From assembly GCA_963813435.1 (NCBI GenBank), contig CAWEYY010000002.1:124001-188000 (forward strand): a stretch of DNA of 64,000 nucleotides, in the 5' to 3' direction. Position 1 is the first letter of the stretch. Every line of letters starts with the position of its first letter. The notes under the pieces are model-generated. The model had not been told where the DNA came from. It ran no database searches and was given only the letters and a program-made list of their open reading frames with translations. A program made the translations under genes and the position numbers. Origin of the DNA: AC-32 sp963813435 (GTDB lineage Bacteria; Actinomycetota; Thermoleophilia; Gaiellales; Gaiellaceae). Shown here piece by piece: positions 52,535-61,590 of this stretch.

Positions 52535-54982
52535 GTGCCGCGTTCCGCCCGAAAGAAGGCGCCTGCGAAGCCGCGGCGCAGGATCCGGAAGCTCCGCTTG
52601 CTGGCGCTTCTGCTGATCCTTTCCGTGCTCGGCATGGTCTCGTTCGCCTTCGGGCTGGTGACCGCAATCGCGAGCGACATCCCCTCGCTCGACCCCGCCC
52701 GCCTCCAGCACCGCGAGGTCGACGGATACATCTATGCGGGCCGCCCGAGCCGCCGCGTGCTCGCCGTCCTGCGCGGGTCGGAGAGCCGGATCATCGTGCC
52801 GCCCGGCAAGATCTCGGAGCGCATGAAGCAGTCGATCGTCGCGATCGAGGACAAGCGCTTCTACGAGCACCGCGGCGTCGACCTCCACGCGATCGGGCGC
52901 GCCGTCTGGGAGGACCTCCGCAACAAGAAGGTCGTCGAGGGCGGCTCGACGATCACGCAGCAGTTCGTCAAGAACACGTACCTCCAGAACCAGCGCTCCA
53001 TCGGCAGGAAGCTGAGAGAGGCGGCGCTGGCCTGGCAGCTCGAGCAGCGCTGGTCGAAGGACCGGATCCTGACGGCCTACCTGAACACGATCTACTTCGG
53101 GAACGGCGCGTACGGGATCGAACAGGCGGCGCGGACCTACTTCGGTCACAAGGCCGACCACATGACCTGGGCCGAGGCGGCGCTGCTCGCCGGGGTTCCT
53201 AGCGACCCCTGGCTGTACGACCCGGTCACGAACCCCAAGGCGGCGCGGGCACGGCGCGAGATCGTGCTCCGCGCGCTCTACGACCAGGGCGACATCACCC
53301 TGCAGGAGTTCCGGCTCGCGAACAAGCGACCGCTTCCGCGGCCCGAGGACGTCCACCTCTCCGGCAAGCAGGGCCCCGCGCCGTACTTCACCAACTACGT
53401 GAAGCAGCAGCTGATCGACCGCTACGGCTCGGGCCGCGTCTTCGGCGGCGGGCTGCGCGTCCACAGCACGGTCGACCTCAAGGTGCAGAAGTTCGCGCGG
53501 CAGGCGATCTCCAAGTGGCTGCCCAACCCGAACGGCCCCTCGGCGGCGCTCGTCGCGATCGACCCGCGCACGGGGAAGGTGCTCGCGATGATCGGCGGCA
53601 AGAGCTACGTCAAGAGCCAGTTCAACCTCGCGGTCCAGGGAGAGCGGCAGCCGGGCTCGTCGTTCAAGCCGTTCGTGCTCGCGACCGCGCTCAAGAAGGG
53701 CATCTCGCCCGAGTCGGAGTTCGAGTCGGGGCCCGTGCAGATCCCGCTCGGCGATCGCATCTGGTACGTGCACAACTACGAGAACTCCGACCTCGGGCGG
53801 ATCTCGCTGACGGCTGCGACCGAGTTCTCCGACAACACCGTCTACGCGCAGCTGACGCAGCTCGTCGGCCCGGCCGCCGTGGTGCAGTCCGCGAAGAGCC
53901 TCGGGATCACGAGCCCATTGAAGAACTACTTCGCCATCGGCCTGGGCGGAGAGGCTGTGAACCCGCTCGAGATGGCGCGGGCGTACTCGGCGTTCGCGAA
54001 CGGCGGCAAGCGGATCGACGGGGCGTCGTTCGGCAACCATCCGCGCGCGATCGCCTTCGTGCAGAACCAGAACAGGCGCATGGTCGACAACAACCAGCCG
54101 GTGCGACGCCCGGTTCTGACCGCAAACACAGCTGCACTCCTCACGTCTCTGCTGCGCAACGTGGTCACCGGCGGCACGGGTCGGCAGGCGCAGCTCTCCG
54201 ACGGTCGCGAGGTGGCCGGCAAGACGGGCACGACCGAGAACTACGGGGACGCCTGGTTCGTCGGGTACACACCGCAGCTCGTGGTCGCGGTGTGGGTCGG
54301 CTATCCGAACACGCTTCGCCCGATGCTGACCGAGTACCACGGCGACGCGGTCGCCGGCGGGACGTTCCCGGCGCAGATCTGGAAGAGCTTCATGGAGAAG
54401 GCGCTCCCCTACCTCCACGACGAGCCGGCCACCTTCCCGCAGCCGTCGGTTCCGTACGCGACGCCGAGGCTCGTCGTCCTGCGCAACGGCCAGCTCGAGG
54501 CCGACAACGGCAACTGCCGCAGCCCGAAGCAGCTCCTCTACTTCGTCGGACGCGGCCCGGCGCGGATGGCCAACTGCAAGGTGAACGAGGTCGAGGTGCC
54601 GCGCGTGATCGGCTACACCGTCGAACGGGCGAACGAGCGCCTGGCTGCGCAGCCGCTGACACCGCAGTACGTCTTCCAGCCAGCCCGCCCGCGTCAGCGG
54701 CTCGGGATCATCCTCAGGCAGTACCCGGCGAGAGGCACGCTCTCCTCGTACCAGAAGGTGACGCTCGTGCTGCCGAAGGCGCTGCACGGGATCGTGCCCA
54801 AGGTCGTCGGCCTGCGCCTCGGGCGCGCGAAGGCGCGGCTGAAGCGGTTGAACCTGAAGTGGCAGATCGACGGAAACCCGCCGCCCGGTGCGCGCGTCGT
54901 CTGGCAGAGCCCGCACTGGGAGACCGCCTCGGCGAAGGGACTCGTGGTCAGGCTGGCCGTGAAGACGGAGCGGGGCGGCTGA
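52535..54982 (+). CDS. Class A penicillin-binding protein with PASTA repeats
   Basis: From GTG 52535 (MPRSARKKAPAKPRRR) the protein has 815 residues. GTG 52499 would leave only 2 bp to the tyrS start and is less likely. Order: basic cytoplasmic tail, membrane helix (LLALLLILSVLGMVSFAFGL), glycosyltransferase domain (AIEDKRFYEHRGVD, EGGSTITQQFVKN, ARTYFGHKA), transpeptidase domain with the SxxK serine in QPGSSFKPFV, SDN in EFSDNTVYAQL and KTGT in AGKTGTTENYGDAW, and two C-terminal PASTA modules. It polymerises and cross-links peptidoglycan. It overlaps the convergent glycosylase gene by 35 bp. Confidence 0.94.
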   Translation: MPRSARKKAPAKPRRRIRKLRLLALLLILSVLGMVSFAFGLVTAIASDIPSLDPARLQHREVDGYIYAGRPSRRVLAVLRGSESRIIVPPGKISERMKQSIVAIEDKRFYEHRGVDLHAIGRAVWEDLRNKKVVEGGSTITQQFVKNTYLQNQRSIGRKLREAALAWQLEQRWSKDRILTAYLNTIYFGNGAYGIEQAARTYFGHKADHMTWAEAALLAGVPSDPWLYDPVTNPKAARARREIVLRALYDQGDITLQEFRLANKRPLPRPEDVHLSGKQGPAPYFTNYVKQQLIDRYGSGRVFGGGLRVHSTVDLKVQKFARQAISKWLPNPNGPSAALVAIDPRTGKVLAMIGGKSYVKSQFNLAVQGERQPGSSFKPFVLATALKKGISPESEFESGPVQIPLGDRIWYVHNYENSDLGRISLTAATEFSDNTVYAQLTQLVGPAAVVQSAKSLGITSPLKNYFAIGLGGEAVNPLEMARAYSAFANGGKRIDGASFGNHPRAIAFVQNQNRRMVDNNQPVRRPVLTANTAALLTSLLRNVVTGGTGRQAQLSDGREVAGKTGTTENYGDAWFVGYTPQLVVAVWVGYPNTLRPMLTEYHGDAVAGGTFPAQIWKSFMEKALPYLHDEPATFPQPSVPYATPRLVVLRNGQLEADNGNCRSPKQLLYFVGRGPARMANCKVNEVEVPRVIGYTVERANERLAAQPLTPQYVFQPARPRQRLGIILRQYPARGTLSSYQKVTLVLPKALHGIVPKVVGLRLGRAKARLKRLNLKWQIDGNPPPGARVVWQSPHWETASAKGLVVRLAVKTERGG

Positions 54983-55508
54983 GGAAGCGGGAGCCGGCCT
55001 CGACGTAGCGCCACGGGAGCTCCGCGGCGCGCGTGAGGCCGATGCGCGGGCCGGTCACGACCTCGACGTCTCCGGTCCGGTCGCGCAGCTCGAACGGCCG
55101 GCGATCGAGCGGGAGCCCGTCCTCGGCGCGGGTGATCCCGAGCGCCTGGCAGAGGCGGCCGGGGCCTGAGCACAGGAGACGCTCGTCGTCGAGCCCTCGG
55201 CGCGAGCGCATCCGGGCGAGCTTGTAGATCGGCTCGAGCGCGCGGACGAGCACGGCCCCAGGAACGCCTTCGCCTTCGCAGACGAGGTTGAGACACCAGT
55301 GGATCCCGTACGAGCGGTAGACGTAGGCGTGTCCGGGCGGGCCGAACATCGAGGCGTTTCGCGCGGTGCGGCCGTTGAACGCGTGGCTCGCCGGGTCGTG
55401 CCGGTCGTAGGCCTCGACCTCGACGATGCGTCCGCCCGCTCCGTTCACGAGCAGCGTCGCGCCGATCAGCTCCGGGGCGACTTCGTGGACGCTGCGGGCG
55501 AAGTTCAC
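54948..55508 (-). CDS. DNA-3-methyladenine glycosylase (AAG/MPG type)
   Basis: From GTG 55508, which shares GTGA with the MFS stop, the protein has 186 residues. The family segments are GGRIVEVEAYDRHDPASHAFNGRTARNASMFGPPGHAYVYRSYGIHWCLNLV (outline), with the catalytic glutamate in VEVEAY. Later LCSGPGRLCQALGITR is typical. It removes alkylated purines from DNA in base excision repair. A tyrosine plugs the flipped base in YRSYGIH. It is convergent with the PBP gene. Confidence 0.93.
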   Translation of the reverse strand: MNFARSVHEVAPELIGATLLVNGAGGRIVEVEAYDRHDPASHAFNGRTARNASMFGPPGHAYVYRSYGIHWCLNLVCEGEGVPGAVLVRALEPIYKLARMRSRRGLDDERLLCSGPGRLCQALGITRAEDGLPLDRRPFELRDRTGDVEVVTGPRIGLTRAAELPWRYVEAGSRFLSRPAPSSRPA

Positions 55509-56776
55509 GCGTGCGGGTCCTTCGAGTCGTAGCGCCGAAGCGCGGGCACGAACGCCGCGAGGGCGATGGTCCCGATGATCGACAGGAAGCCCCCCGAGAC
55601 GACGGAGAAGCGGATGCTCGTGAGCGAGGCGACCGCACCCGCCTCGACGTTGCCGAGCGAGGGCGCGCTCGCGACCTGCGCGAACTCGATGCCGGTCACG
55701 CGGCCGCGCATCGAGGGCGGGGTCGCGTTCAAGACGATCACGCTGCGGAGGATGGCGCTGATGTAGTCGGCCGCGCCGGCCAGGGCGAGCGTCACGAGCG
55801 CGAGCCAGAGCGTGGTCGCGAAGCCGAAGAAGACGAGTGCGATCCCCCAGCATGCGGCGGCGATCACCACCCCGAGCCCCTGACGACGGACGTGCCCGAC
55901 CCAGCCCGAGACAGCCGAGGCGAGGAGCGCTCCCGCGTAGGGCGCCGCGTAGAGCAGGCCGACGACGGTGGCGCCGCCGCCGAGCTTCGCTCCGATCGCG
56001 GGGAAGAGCGCCATCGGCATCCCGAAGATCATCGCGTTCGTGTCGACCAGGAAGATGCCGAGCAGGATCGGGCGGCCGAGCACGTAGCGGAAGCCGTCGA
56101 CAACCGACTTGACGCTCGCGCGGTCGGCGTCCGGCTCGGGCGGGAGCGCCGGCAGCAGGTAGAGGGACGCGAACGACGCGGCGAACGTGACGACGTCGAC
56201 GAGATACGTGGACGTGTAGCCGATCGTCGAGACGAGGACTCCCGCGAGCACGGGCCCGGCGACGGCCGCGAGGTTCGAGTAGATGCCCTCGAGCGCGGAC
56301 GCGGCGGCGATCTGATCCTCGTCGACGATCTTCGGGAGCAGCGAGCGCATGGCCGGGGTCCCGAGGCTGAAGGCGGTCGTGCCAAGAGTCAGCAGGACGT
56401 AGAGCGCCCAGACCTGTGGATGCGGTAGCGCGGCGTTGATTGCGAGCAGCACCGAGACGATCGCGACGACGACCTCGGTGCGAAGGAGGAGGCGCCGCCG
56501 GTCGACGGCGTCCGCGAGCGTGCCGCCGACGAGCGGGACGACCAGCAGCGGTCCGAGCGTGCAGAACCCGAGCAGCCCGACTGCGAGCGTCGAGTGGGTC
56601 AGGTGGTACATCTGGATCGGGATCGCGATGAATGTGATCTCGCCGCCGATGACGGAGATCGCCTGTCCGATCCAGAGCCGCCGGAAGGCGGGCGAGTCGC
56701 GGAAGGGCCTCGTGTCGAGCGCGAGGCGGCGCACCAGGCTTGGCGCCCGTGCCTCGGCCGGCTCGAGAGGCTCCAA
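55505..56776 (-). CDS. MFS transporter (EntS-like)
   Basis: The 423-residue protein has about 12 hydrophobic helices. The loop after helix 2 is GGTLADAVDRRRLLLRTEV, the MFS motif A, and SLGTPAMRSLLPKIVDEDQIAAASALEGI lies in the middle. It belongs to the EntS/MFS_3 group of exporters for siderophores or drugs. The substrate cannot be read from sequence. The TTG start at 56776 directly abuts the remA-like stop codon, so the three genes remA-MFS-glycosylase are one transcript. Confidence 0.88.
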   Translation of the reverse strand: MEPLEPAEARAPSLVRRLALDTRPFRDSPAFRRLWIGQAISVIGGEITFIAIPIQMYHLTHSTLAVGLLGFCTLGPLLVVPLVGGTLADAVDRRRLLLRTEVVVAIVSVLLAINAALPHPQVWALYVLLTLGTTAFSLGTPAMRSLLPKIVDEDQIAAASALEGIYSNLAAVAGPVLAGVLVSTIGYTSTYLVDVVTFAASFASLYLLPALPPEPDADRASVKSVVDGFRYVLGRPILLGIFLVDTNAMIFGMPMALFPAIGAKLGGGATVVGLLYAAPYAGALLASAVSGWVGHVRRQGLGVVIAAACWGIALVFFGFATTLWLALVTLALAGAADYISAILRSVIVLNATPPSMRGRVTGIEFAQVASAPSLGNVEAGAVASLTSIRFSVVSGGFLSIIGTIALAAFVPALRRYDSKDPHA

Positions 56777-57133
56777 CTAGAAGAGCTTGTCGGCGCCTGC
56801 CGGACTGGCGGTCGCTTCGAGCAGGCGCCTGGCTCGGCGCCCGAGGTCGGCGAGGTCGACCTTGCCGCTCTCGGACTGCTCGGCAAGCCGCTGGGCGAGG
56901 TCGAGCGCGTCGTCCAGCAGCGGCTTGGCGAGCGCGGCGTCTTGGCCCATGTCGGCGAGGATCGTCCGCTCGGTGCGCGACGCGACGATCGGCTCGGCGA
57001 CGCCTTCGACCCAGACCAGCGTGCGCCGCCCGTGACCGCGGCGGTCGTCGCGGATCGGCTCGATCGCGTAGATCTTGTCGGCGCGCGCGTACTTGCCGAA
57101 ACCGAGGAAGATCATCCGGTTCCCGTCTGCCAT
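56777..57133 (-). CDS. RemA/DUF370-like regulator
   Basis: From ATG 57133 (MADGNRMIFLGFGKYARADKIYAIEP) the protein has 118 residues. The FLGFGKYARADKIYAI..RRTLVWVEGVAEPIVASRTERTILADM stretch (outline) matches the DUF370/RemA layout. RemA is a small ring-forming DNA-binding protein that activates biofilm matrix and osmoprotection genes in Bacillus. Here a C-terminal helical extension of about 60 residues is added. A GATAAT element 9 bp before ATG may be a -10 box for a near-leaderless transcript. Confidence 0.75.
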   Translation of the reverse strand: MADGNRMIFLGFGKYARADKIYAIEPIRDDRRGHGRRTLVWVEGVAEPIVASRTERTILADMGQDAALAKPLLDDALDLAQRLAEQSESGKVDLADLGRRARRLLEATASPAGADKLF

Positions 57134-57203
57134 GTGCGGATTATCCCCGCGGGAGACGACGTTCCGGGGCGCTTTGGTGTTCACGCGCGCATGAACCCGA
57201 TCC

Positions 57204-57225
57204 CCCCACCCAGGGTGGGGCTTTC
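57204..57225 (+). terminator. Hairpin in the remA-degT gap
   Basis: CCCCACC (57204-57210), loop CAG, GGTGGGG (57214-57220), then CTTTCT on the plus strand. The surrounding 235-bp gap (57134-57368) otherwise holds GC-rich inverted repeats (GGCCCGCGGGCC) and no gene. The genes on both sides read leftward, so the role is unclear. Confidence 0.4.
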
Positions 57226-57368
57226 TGGCCCGCCTCCCTCGCGGTCGACGCTACCTCGTCAGGACGCACGCGGGTGTGACTGGTTTGTGACGGTTTGGCG
57301 CCGGTTCGCCCACGGGCTCTGCCGCTTTGGCCCGCGGGCCCACGACCCAACCCAACCTGACGCCGAAG

Positions 57369-58487
57369 CTAGAGCGCGACGCGGAGGGCTTCGGCGACCC
57401 GTTCCTGGTCTTCGGCCTCGAGCTGCGGATAGAACGGCAGCGCGAGCGTCCGGCTCGCGATCTCCTCGGCGACCGGACAGGTGCCCTCGGCGAAGCCGTA
57501 CGTCTCGCGCATGTACGGCTGGAGGTGGACGCACGGCACGTACTCGGCCGTCCCGATCCCCTGGGCGCGAAGCTCATCCATCACGCGAGCCCGATCCGCA
57601 CCGGCCGGAAGCGCGACCACGTAGACAAACCACGAGCGCCGGTGCTCGGCGTCGTCGGCGCACAGAAGCTCGACGCCCGACCCGGCGAGCAGCTCCGCGT
57701 ACCGCCCCGCTGCCTCTGCTCGGAGCGCCAGCAGCCGGTCGAGCTTCTCGAGCTGGCCGATGCCGATCGCAGCCTGCACGTCGGTCCAGCGGTAGTTGAA
57801 CCCGAGGCGCACGTGGTGGAACCACGCACCCCCGCCGTAGCTGCGGCCCTGGTTGCGCAGGCTCTGGAGCAGCTGCCACTCCTCCTCCGAGTGCGTGAAC
57901 ACGACGCCGCCCTCGCCGGTCGCGAGCTGCTTGTTCGGGTAGAAGCCGAAAGCTCCGGAGACGCCGTGCCCTCCGATGGGGCGACCCTTGTACTCGGCGC
58001 CGAGCGCCTCGGCCGCGTCCTCGATCAGCGCGAGCCCGTGCCGCTCGCAGATCGAGCTGATCTCGTCGAGCTCGCACGGGTAGCCGAACATGTCGACCGC
58101 GACGACCGCCTTCGTCCGCTCGGTGATCGCCCCCTCGAGCGCGGCCGGGTCGATGTTGAGCGTGCGCGGATCGACGTCCACGAACACGGGGGTCGCTCCC
58201 TCGAAGATGAAGCAGTTGGCCGAGGACACGAAGGAGATCGGCGACGTGATCGCCTCGTCGCCCGGCCCGAGGCCGGCGATGCGCGCCAGGAGATGCAGGC
58301 CCGCGGTCGCGCTCGAGACGGCGGCCGCGTAGGGCGCGCCGACCCGCTCCGCGATCATCTCCTCGAAGCGCTCGATCGTCGGCCCCAGCGAGAGCCGGCC
58401 GGAACGAAGCACCTCGAGGACGAGCTCCTCCTCCCGCTCGTCCAGCAACGGACGCGCGAGCGGTATCTCGCGGATGCCGGTGCTCAA
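57369..58487 (-). CDS. DegT/DnrJ/EryC1/StrS aminotransferase
   Basis: The TTG start at 58487 shares TTGA with the ilvE stop, giving 372 residues (MSTGIREIPLARPLLDE). It is a PLP enzyme of the sugar aminotransferase family. The lysine is in GFYPNKQLATGEGG (Lys186), and SSATAGLHLLARIAGL, VVAVDMFGYPCEL and LGFNYRWTDVQAAIG are typical. It probably aminates a keto-sugar nucleotide for a surface glycan. Coupling to ilvE is unusual for that role. The sequence ends in a normal C-terminus. Confidence 0.9.
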   Translation of the reverse strand: MSTGIREIPLARPLLDEREEELVLEVLRSGRLSLGPTIERFEEMIAERVGAPYAAAVSSATAGLHLLARIAGLGPGDEAITSPISFVSSANCFIFEGATPVFVDVDPRTLNIDPAALEGAITERTKAVVAVDMFGYPCELDEISSICERHGLALIEDAAEALGAEYKGRPIGGHGVSGAFGFYPNKQLATGEGGVVFTHSEEEWQLLQSLRNQGRSYGGGAWFHHVRLGFNYRWTDVQAAIGIGQLEKLDRLLALRAEAAGRYAELLAGSGVELLCADDAEHRRSWFVYVVALPAGADRARVMDELRAQGIGTAEYVPCVHLQPYMRETYGFAEGTCPVAEEIASRTLALPFYPQLEAEDQERVAEALRVAL

Positions 58488-59410
58488 GCCTCGGCGGGCG
58501 TGGGCGTGGCGTAGTCCAGCCACTGGGCCCACCGCTCGCTGCGGCCGCACGCGGTGTCCAGGTAGGCCTTCTGGATCTCGAGCGTGACCGGCCCGACGCC
58601 GATCTCCGAATCGTCGACCGACCGGAGCGGCGTCACCTCGGCCGCGGTGCCGCACATGAAGGCCTCGTCGGCGAGGTACAGGTCGGAGCGAATGAGCGAC
58701 TTCTCGATCACCGTGTGGCCGAGATCCTGCGCGATCTGGATGATCGTGTCGCGTGTGATCCCCGGCAGGATCGAGGTCGAGAGGTCGGGCGTGTAGATCC
58801 GGCCGTCCTTGACGAGGAAGATGTTCTCGCCGGGCCCGTCCGCGATGTAGCCGCCGGACGTGAGCAGGATCGCCTCGTCGTAGCCGCCGCGTCGCACTTC
58901 CATCGTCGCGAGCATCGAGTTGAGGTAGATGCCGGTCGCCTTCGCGGTGTGCGGGATCACGTTGGGGCCGATGCGTTCCCAACTCGAGATCTTCGCGCGG
59001 ACCCCCTGCTTGAGGCTCTCCTCGCCGAGGTACGCGCCCCACGGCCAGCTCATGATCACGACGTCGACCGGGTTGCCCACGGCCGAGACGCCGAGCTCGC
59101 CGTAGCCGTAGAAGGCGATCGGCCGGAGGTAGCACTCCGGGAGGCCGTTGATGGCGATCAGCTCATGGCAGACCGCGCGGAGCTCCTCGACGGAGTAGCC
59201 GATGTCCATCTGCAGCAGGCGCGCCGAGTTGTCGAGCCGCTTGAGGTGGTCCGCCAGCCGGAAGACCGCGGTGCCCTTGTCGGTCTCGTAGGCCCGGATG
59301 CCCTCGAAGACACCGGACCCGTAGTGCAGTCCGTGGGTGCCGACGTGGATGCGTGCGTCCGCCCAGTCGACGAACTCTCCGTTCATCCAGATCTTCTCGG
59401 TCTCGCGCAT
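58484..59410 (-). CDS. ilvE: Branched-chain amino acid aminotransferase
   Basis: The 308-residue class IV PLP enzyme transfers amino groups between branched-chain keto acids and glutamate. Motifs: THGLHYGSGVFEGIRAY, YLRPIAFYGYG, IPHTAKATGIYLNSML with the PLP lysine (Lys157), and EAILLTSGGYIADGPGENIFLV. The start, ATG 59410, has a strong AAAGGAGGG ribosome binding site. No regulatory leader (T-box or attenuator) is visible, since the preceding gene is only 29 bp away. Confidence 0.94.
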   Translation of the reverse strand: MRETEKIWMNGEFVDWADARIHVGTHGLHYGSGVFEGIRAYETDKGTAVFRLADHLKRLDNSARLLQMDIGYSVEELRAVCHELIAINGLPECYLRPIAFYGYGELGVSAVGNPVDVVIMSWPWGAYLGEESLKQGVRAKISSWERIGPNVIPHTAKATGIYLNSMLATMEVRRGGYDEAILLTSGGYIADGPGENIFLVKDGRIYTPDLSTSILPGITRDTIIQIAQDLGHTVIEKSLIRSDLYLADEAFMCGTAAEVTPLRSVDDSEIGVGPVTLEIQKAYLDTACGRSERWAQWLDYATPTPAEA

Positions 59411-59439
59411 GCCGCAACCCTCCTTTGGTGACTCGAATG

Positions 59440-59955
59440 TTATGTGCGGGACTCGACGACGTCCACGGGCCGGGCCCGAGAAAGTCGTACCAGCTCGGCC
59501 GGCGAGAGAGCCGCCATATGGCTCTCGGAGCCGGCTCCGATCCACAGGATGGGCTGGCTCAGCAGCGTCTGGTCGATGAGGAGGCTTTCGACGCTCGGCA
59601 GCGGAAACGGGGCCACCCCGCCCGGGTCGAACCCGGTAGCTTCGGCCACCTCTTCGGGGCCCGCGATGCGCGCGAAGGTGGCACCTGCAGCGCGCGCGAT
59701 CTTCTCGGAGTCGGCGCGCCGGTCGCCCGGGACCATCACCACCACCGGACGGCCGTCGCAGTCGAAGACGAGGGACTTGACGATCTGGCCGAGCTCACAG
59801 CCGGCCGCGCGGGCAGCCGCCTGGGCCGTCGGCGTGCCGTCCGAGAACTCCTCGACGCGCACCTCTGCGCCGGCCTCCTGGAGGTACCGCGTCACGCGTG
59901 CGACGGGCTCCGGCCACGTTCTCTCAGCCACGCCGAAAGCGTAGCTGCGGGCCAC
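59440..59955 (-). CDS. YbaK/ProX-type aminoacyl-tRNA deacylase
   Basis: The 171-residue protein has the YbaK fold: ARVTRYLQEAGAEVRVEEF, CELGQIVKSLVFDCDGRPVVVMVPGDRRAD (outline) with the conserved lysine in IVKSLVF, FDPGGVAPFPLP, and the LSPAELVRLS end. This family hydrolyses mischarged tRNAs such as Cys-tRNA-Pro, and the exact substrate is open. GTG 59955 was chosen; GTG 59931 is an alternative. It is in line with serA upstream, 57 bp away. Confidence 0.85.
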   Translation of the reverse strand: MARSYAFGVAERTWPEPVARVTRYLQEAGAEVRVEEFSDGTPTAQAAARAAGCELGQIVKSLVFDCDGRPVVVMVPGDRRADSEKIARAAGATFARIAGPEEVAEATGFDPGGVAPFPLPSVESLLIDQTLLSQPILWIGAGSESHMAALSPAELVRLSRARPVDVVESRT

Positions 59956-60012
59956 GAGCCTGGATTCGCGCCGCTCTCGCCGAGGACGAACTCCCCCCGA
60001 CGCGGATGTGCA

Positions 60013-61590
60013 TCAGGCCAGCGAAATCACACGCGCGTCGTCGAAGCCCTGCGCGCGGAAGCTCTCGACAACCTCGGGCGGCGGCTCGGTGTCGAGGGAA
60101 AGCGCCATCAGCGCCTTGCCTCCGCGCCGCGTGCGGGAGACGGCCATGTTCGCGATGTTGACGCCGGCCTCGCCGAAGAGCGTGCCGACGCGGCCGATCA
60201 CGCCCGGCACGTCGTCGTAGCGGAAGAAGACCATCAGCGGCGCGAGCTCCATCTCGAGCTCGAAGCCGAGCGCGCTCACGAGCCAGTGGCGGTTCTCGTT
60301 GCCGATCGTCGTCCCGGTCGCCCGGATCCGCTCGCCGTTCGAGCGGACCTCGACCTGGACGAGGTTCGTGAAGTCGCGGCTTGCGCGGCGGCTCTCCTCG
60401 AGCACCTCGATCCCGCGCTCGGCCGCGACCAGCGGGGCGTTCACGTAGTTGACAGGCCCCTCGGCCCGGCCCTGGAAGGCGCCGTTCAATGCGGCGACCG
60501 TGAGCAGGCGCGTGTCGTAGCCGGCGAGGGAGCCGTGGTACGAGAGCGTGATCTGCTCGGCGCGCCCGCCGGCCAGCTCCATGGTGAGGCGGCCGAGCTT
60601 CGCCGCGAGCGGGATGTACGGTCCGAGCAGCTCGAGATCTTCGGCGCGAATCGAGGGGATGTTGACGGCGTTCGTAACGACGGCTCCCTCGAGCGCGGCG
60701 GCGACCTGCTCGGCGACGATCACCCCGGCGCGGTCCTGCGCCTCCTCGGTCGAGGCGGCGAGATGCGGCGTGACGACGACGTTGTCGAGATCGAGGAGCG
60801 GGCCCGAGTACGGCTCCTCGGAGAAGACGTCCAGCGCGGCGGCCGCGAGCTTGCCCGAGCGCAGCGCCTCGATGAGCGCCTCCTCGTCGACGAGCTCGCC
60901 CCGGGCGGCGTTGATCAGGCGCGCGCCGTCGGGGAGCTTGCCGATCGCCTCGCGGCCCAGGTAGCCCTGCGTCTCCTCGGTGAGCGGAAGGTGCAGGGTC
61001 ACGAACTCGGCGGCGGCGAGCGCCTCGTCCTCGCTCTCGGCGCGGTCGACGCCGAGCTCGCGGAAGCGCTCCTTGGCGACGAACGGGTCGTGCGCGACGA
61101 CCCGCATGCCGAGGCCGAGCGCGCGACGTGCAACCTGCTGCCCGATTCGCCCGAACCCGAGGACGACGAGCGTCTTTCCCTCGAGCTCGACTCCGCCCCA
61201 CGCCGAGCGTTCCCAGATGCCCTGCTTGAGCGCCGCGTGCGCCTGCGGGATGCTGCGCGCGAGGGCCGCCAGCAGGCCGATCGTGTGCTCGGCGGCCGAG
61301 GTGACCGTCGACTCGGGCGCGTTCGCGACGACGATCCCGCGCCGGGTTGCGGCGGCAACGTCGACGTTGTCGACCCCCACACCCGCGCGGCCGATCACCT
61401 TCAGACGTTCGGCGCGGTCGATCAGATCGCCGGTCAGCTTCGTCGCGGAGCGGATCACGATCGCGTCGTAGTCGCCGATGCGCTCGGCGAGATCGCCATT
61501 CGAGTCCACGTCGACGTCGAAGCGCTCGCGGAGGAGGTCGATCCCCGCCTCGGCGATCGGCTCCCTGACGAGGACCCGCGCGCGACTCAC
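60013..61590 (-). CDS. serA: D-3-phosphoglycerate dehydrogenase
   Basis: The 525-residue protein starts the phosphorylated serine pathway by oxidising 3-phosphoglycerate with NAD. It has the substrate/nucleotide domains (GRAGVGVDNVDVAAATRRGI, VLGFGRIGQQVARRALGLG, INAARGELVDEEAL, DVFSEEP, TPHLAASTEEAQ), an ASB-type insert domain, and a C-terminal ACT domain (PGVIGRVGTLFGEAGVNIANM), where serine feedback normally acts. The GTG start shares GTGA with the aminotransferase stop. This is the long, regulated form typical of actinobacteria. Confidence 0.96.
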   Translation of the reverse strand: MSRARVLVREPIAEAGIDLLRERFDVDVDSNGDLAERIGDYDAIVIRSATKLTGDLIDRAERLKVIGRAGVGVDNVDVAAATRRGIVVANAPESTVTSAAEHTIGLLAALARSIPQAHAALKQGIWERSAWGGVELEGKTLVVLGFGRIGQQVARRALGLGMRVVAHDPFVAKERFRELGVDRAESEDEALAAAEFVTLHLPLTEETQGYLGREAIGKLPDGARLINAARGELVDEEALIEALRSGKLAAAALDVFSEEPYSGPLLDLDNVVVTPHLAASTEEAQDRAGVIVAEQVAAALEGAVVTNAVNIPSIRAEDLELLGPYIPLAAKLGRLTMELAGGRAEQITLSYHGSLAGYDTRLLTVAALNGAFQGRAEGPVNYVNAPLVAAERGIEVLEESRRASRDFTNLVQVEVRSNGERIRATGTTIGNENRHWLVSALGFELEMELAPLMVFFRYDDVPGVIGRVGTLFGEAGVNIANMAVSRTRRGGKALMALSLDTEPPPEVVESFRAQGFDDARVISLA

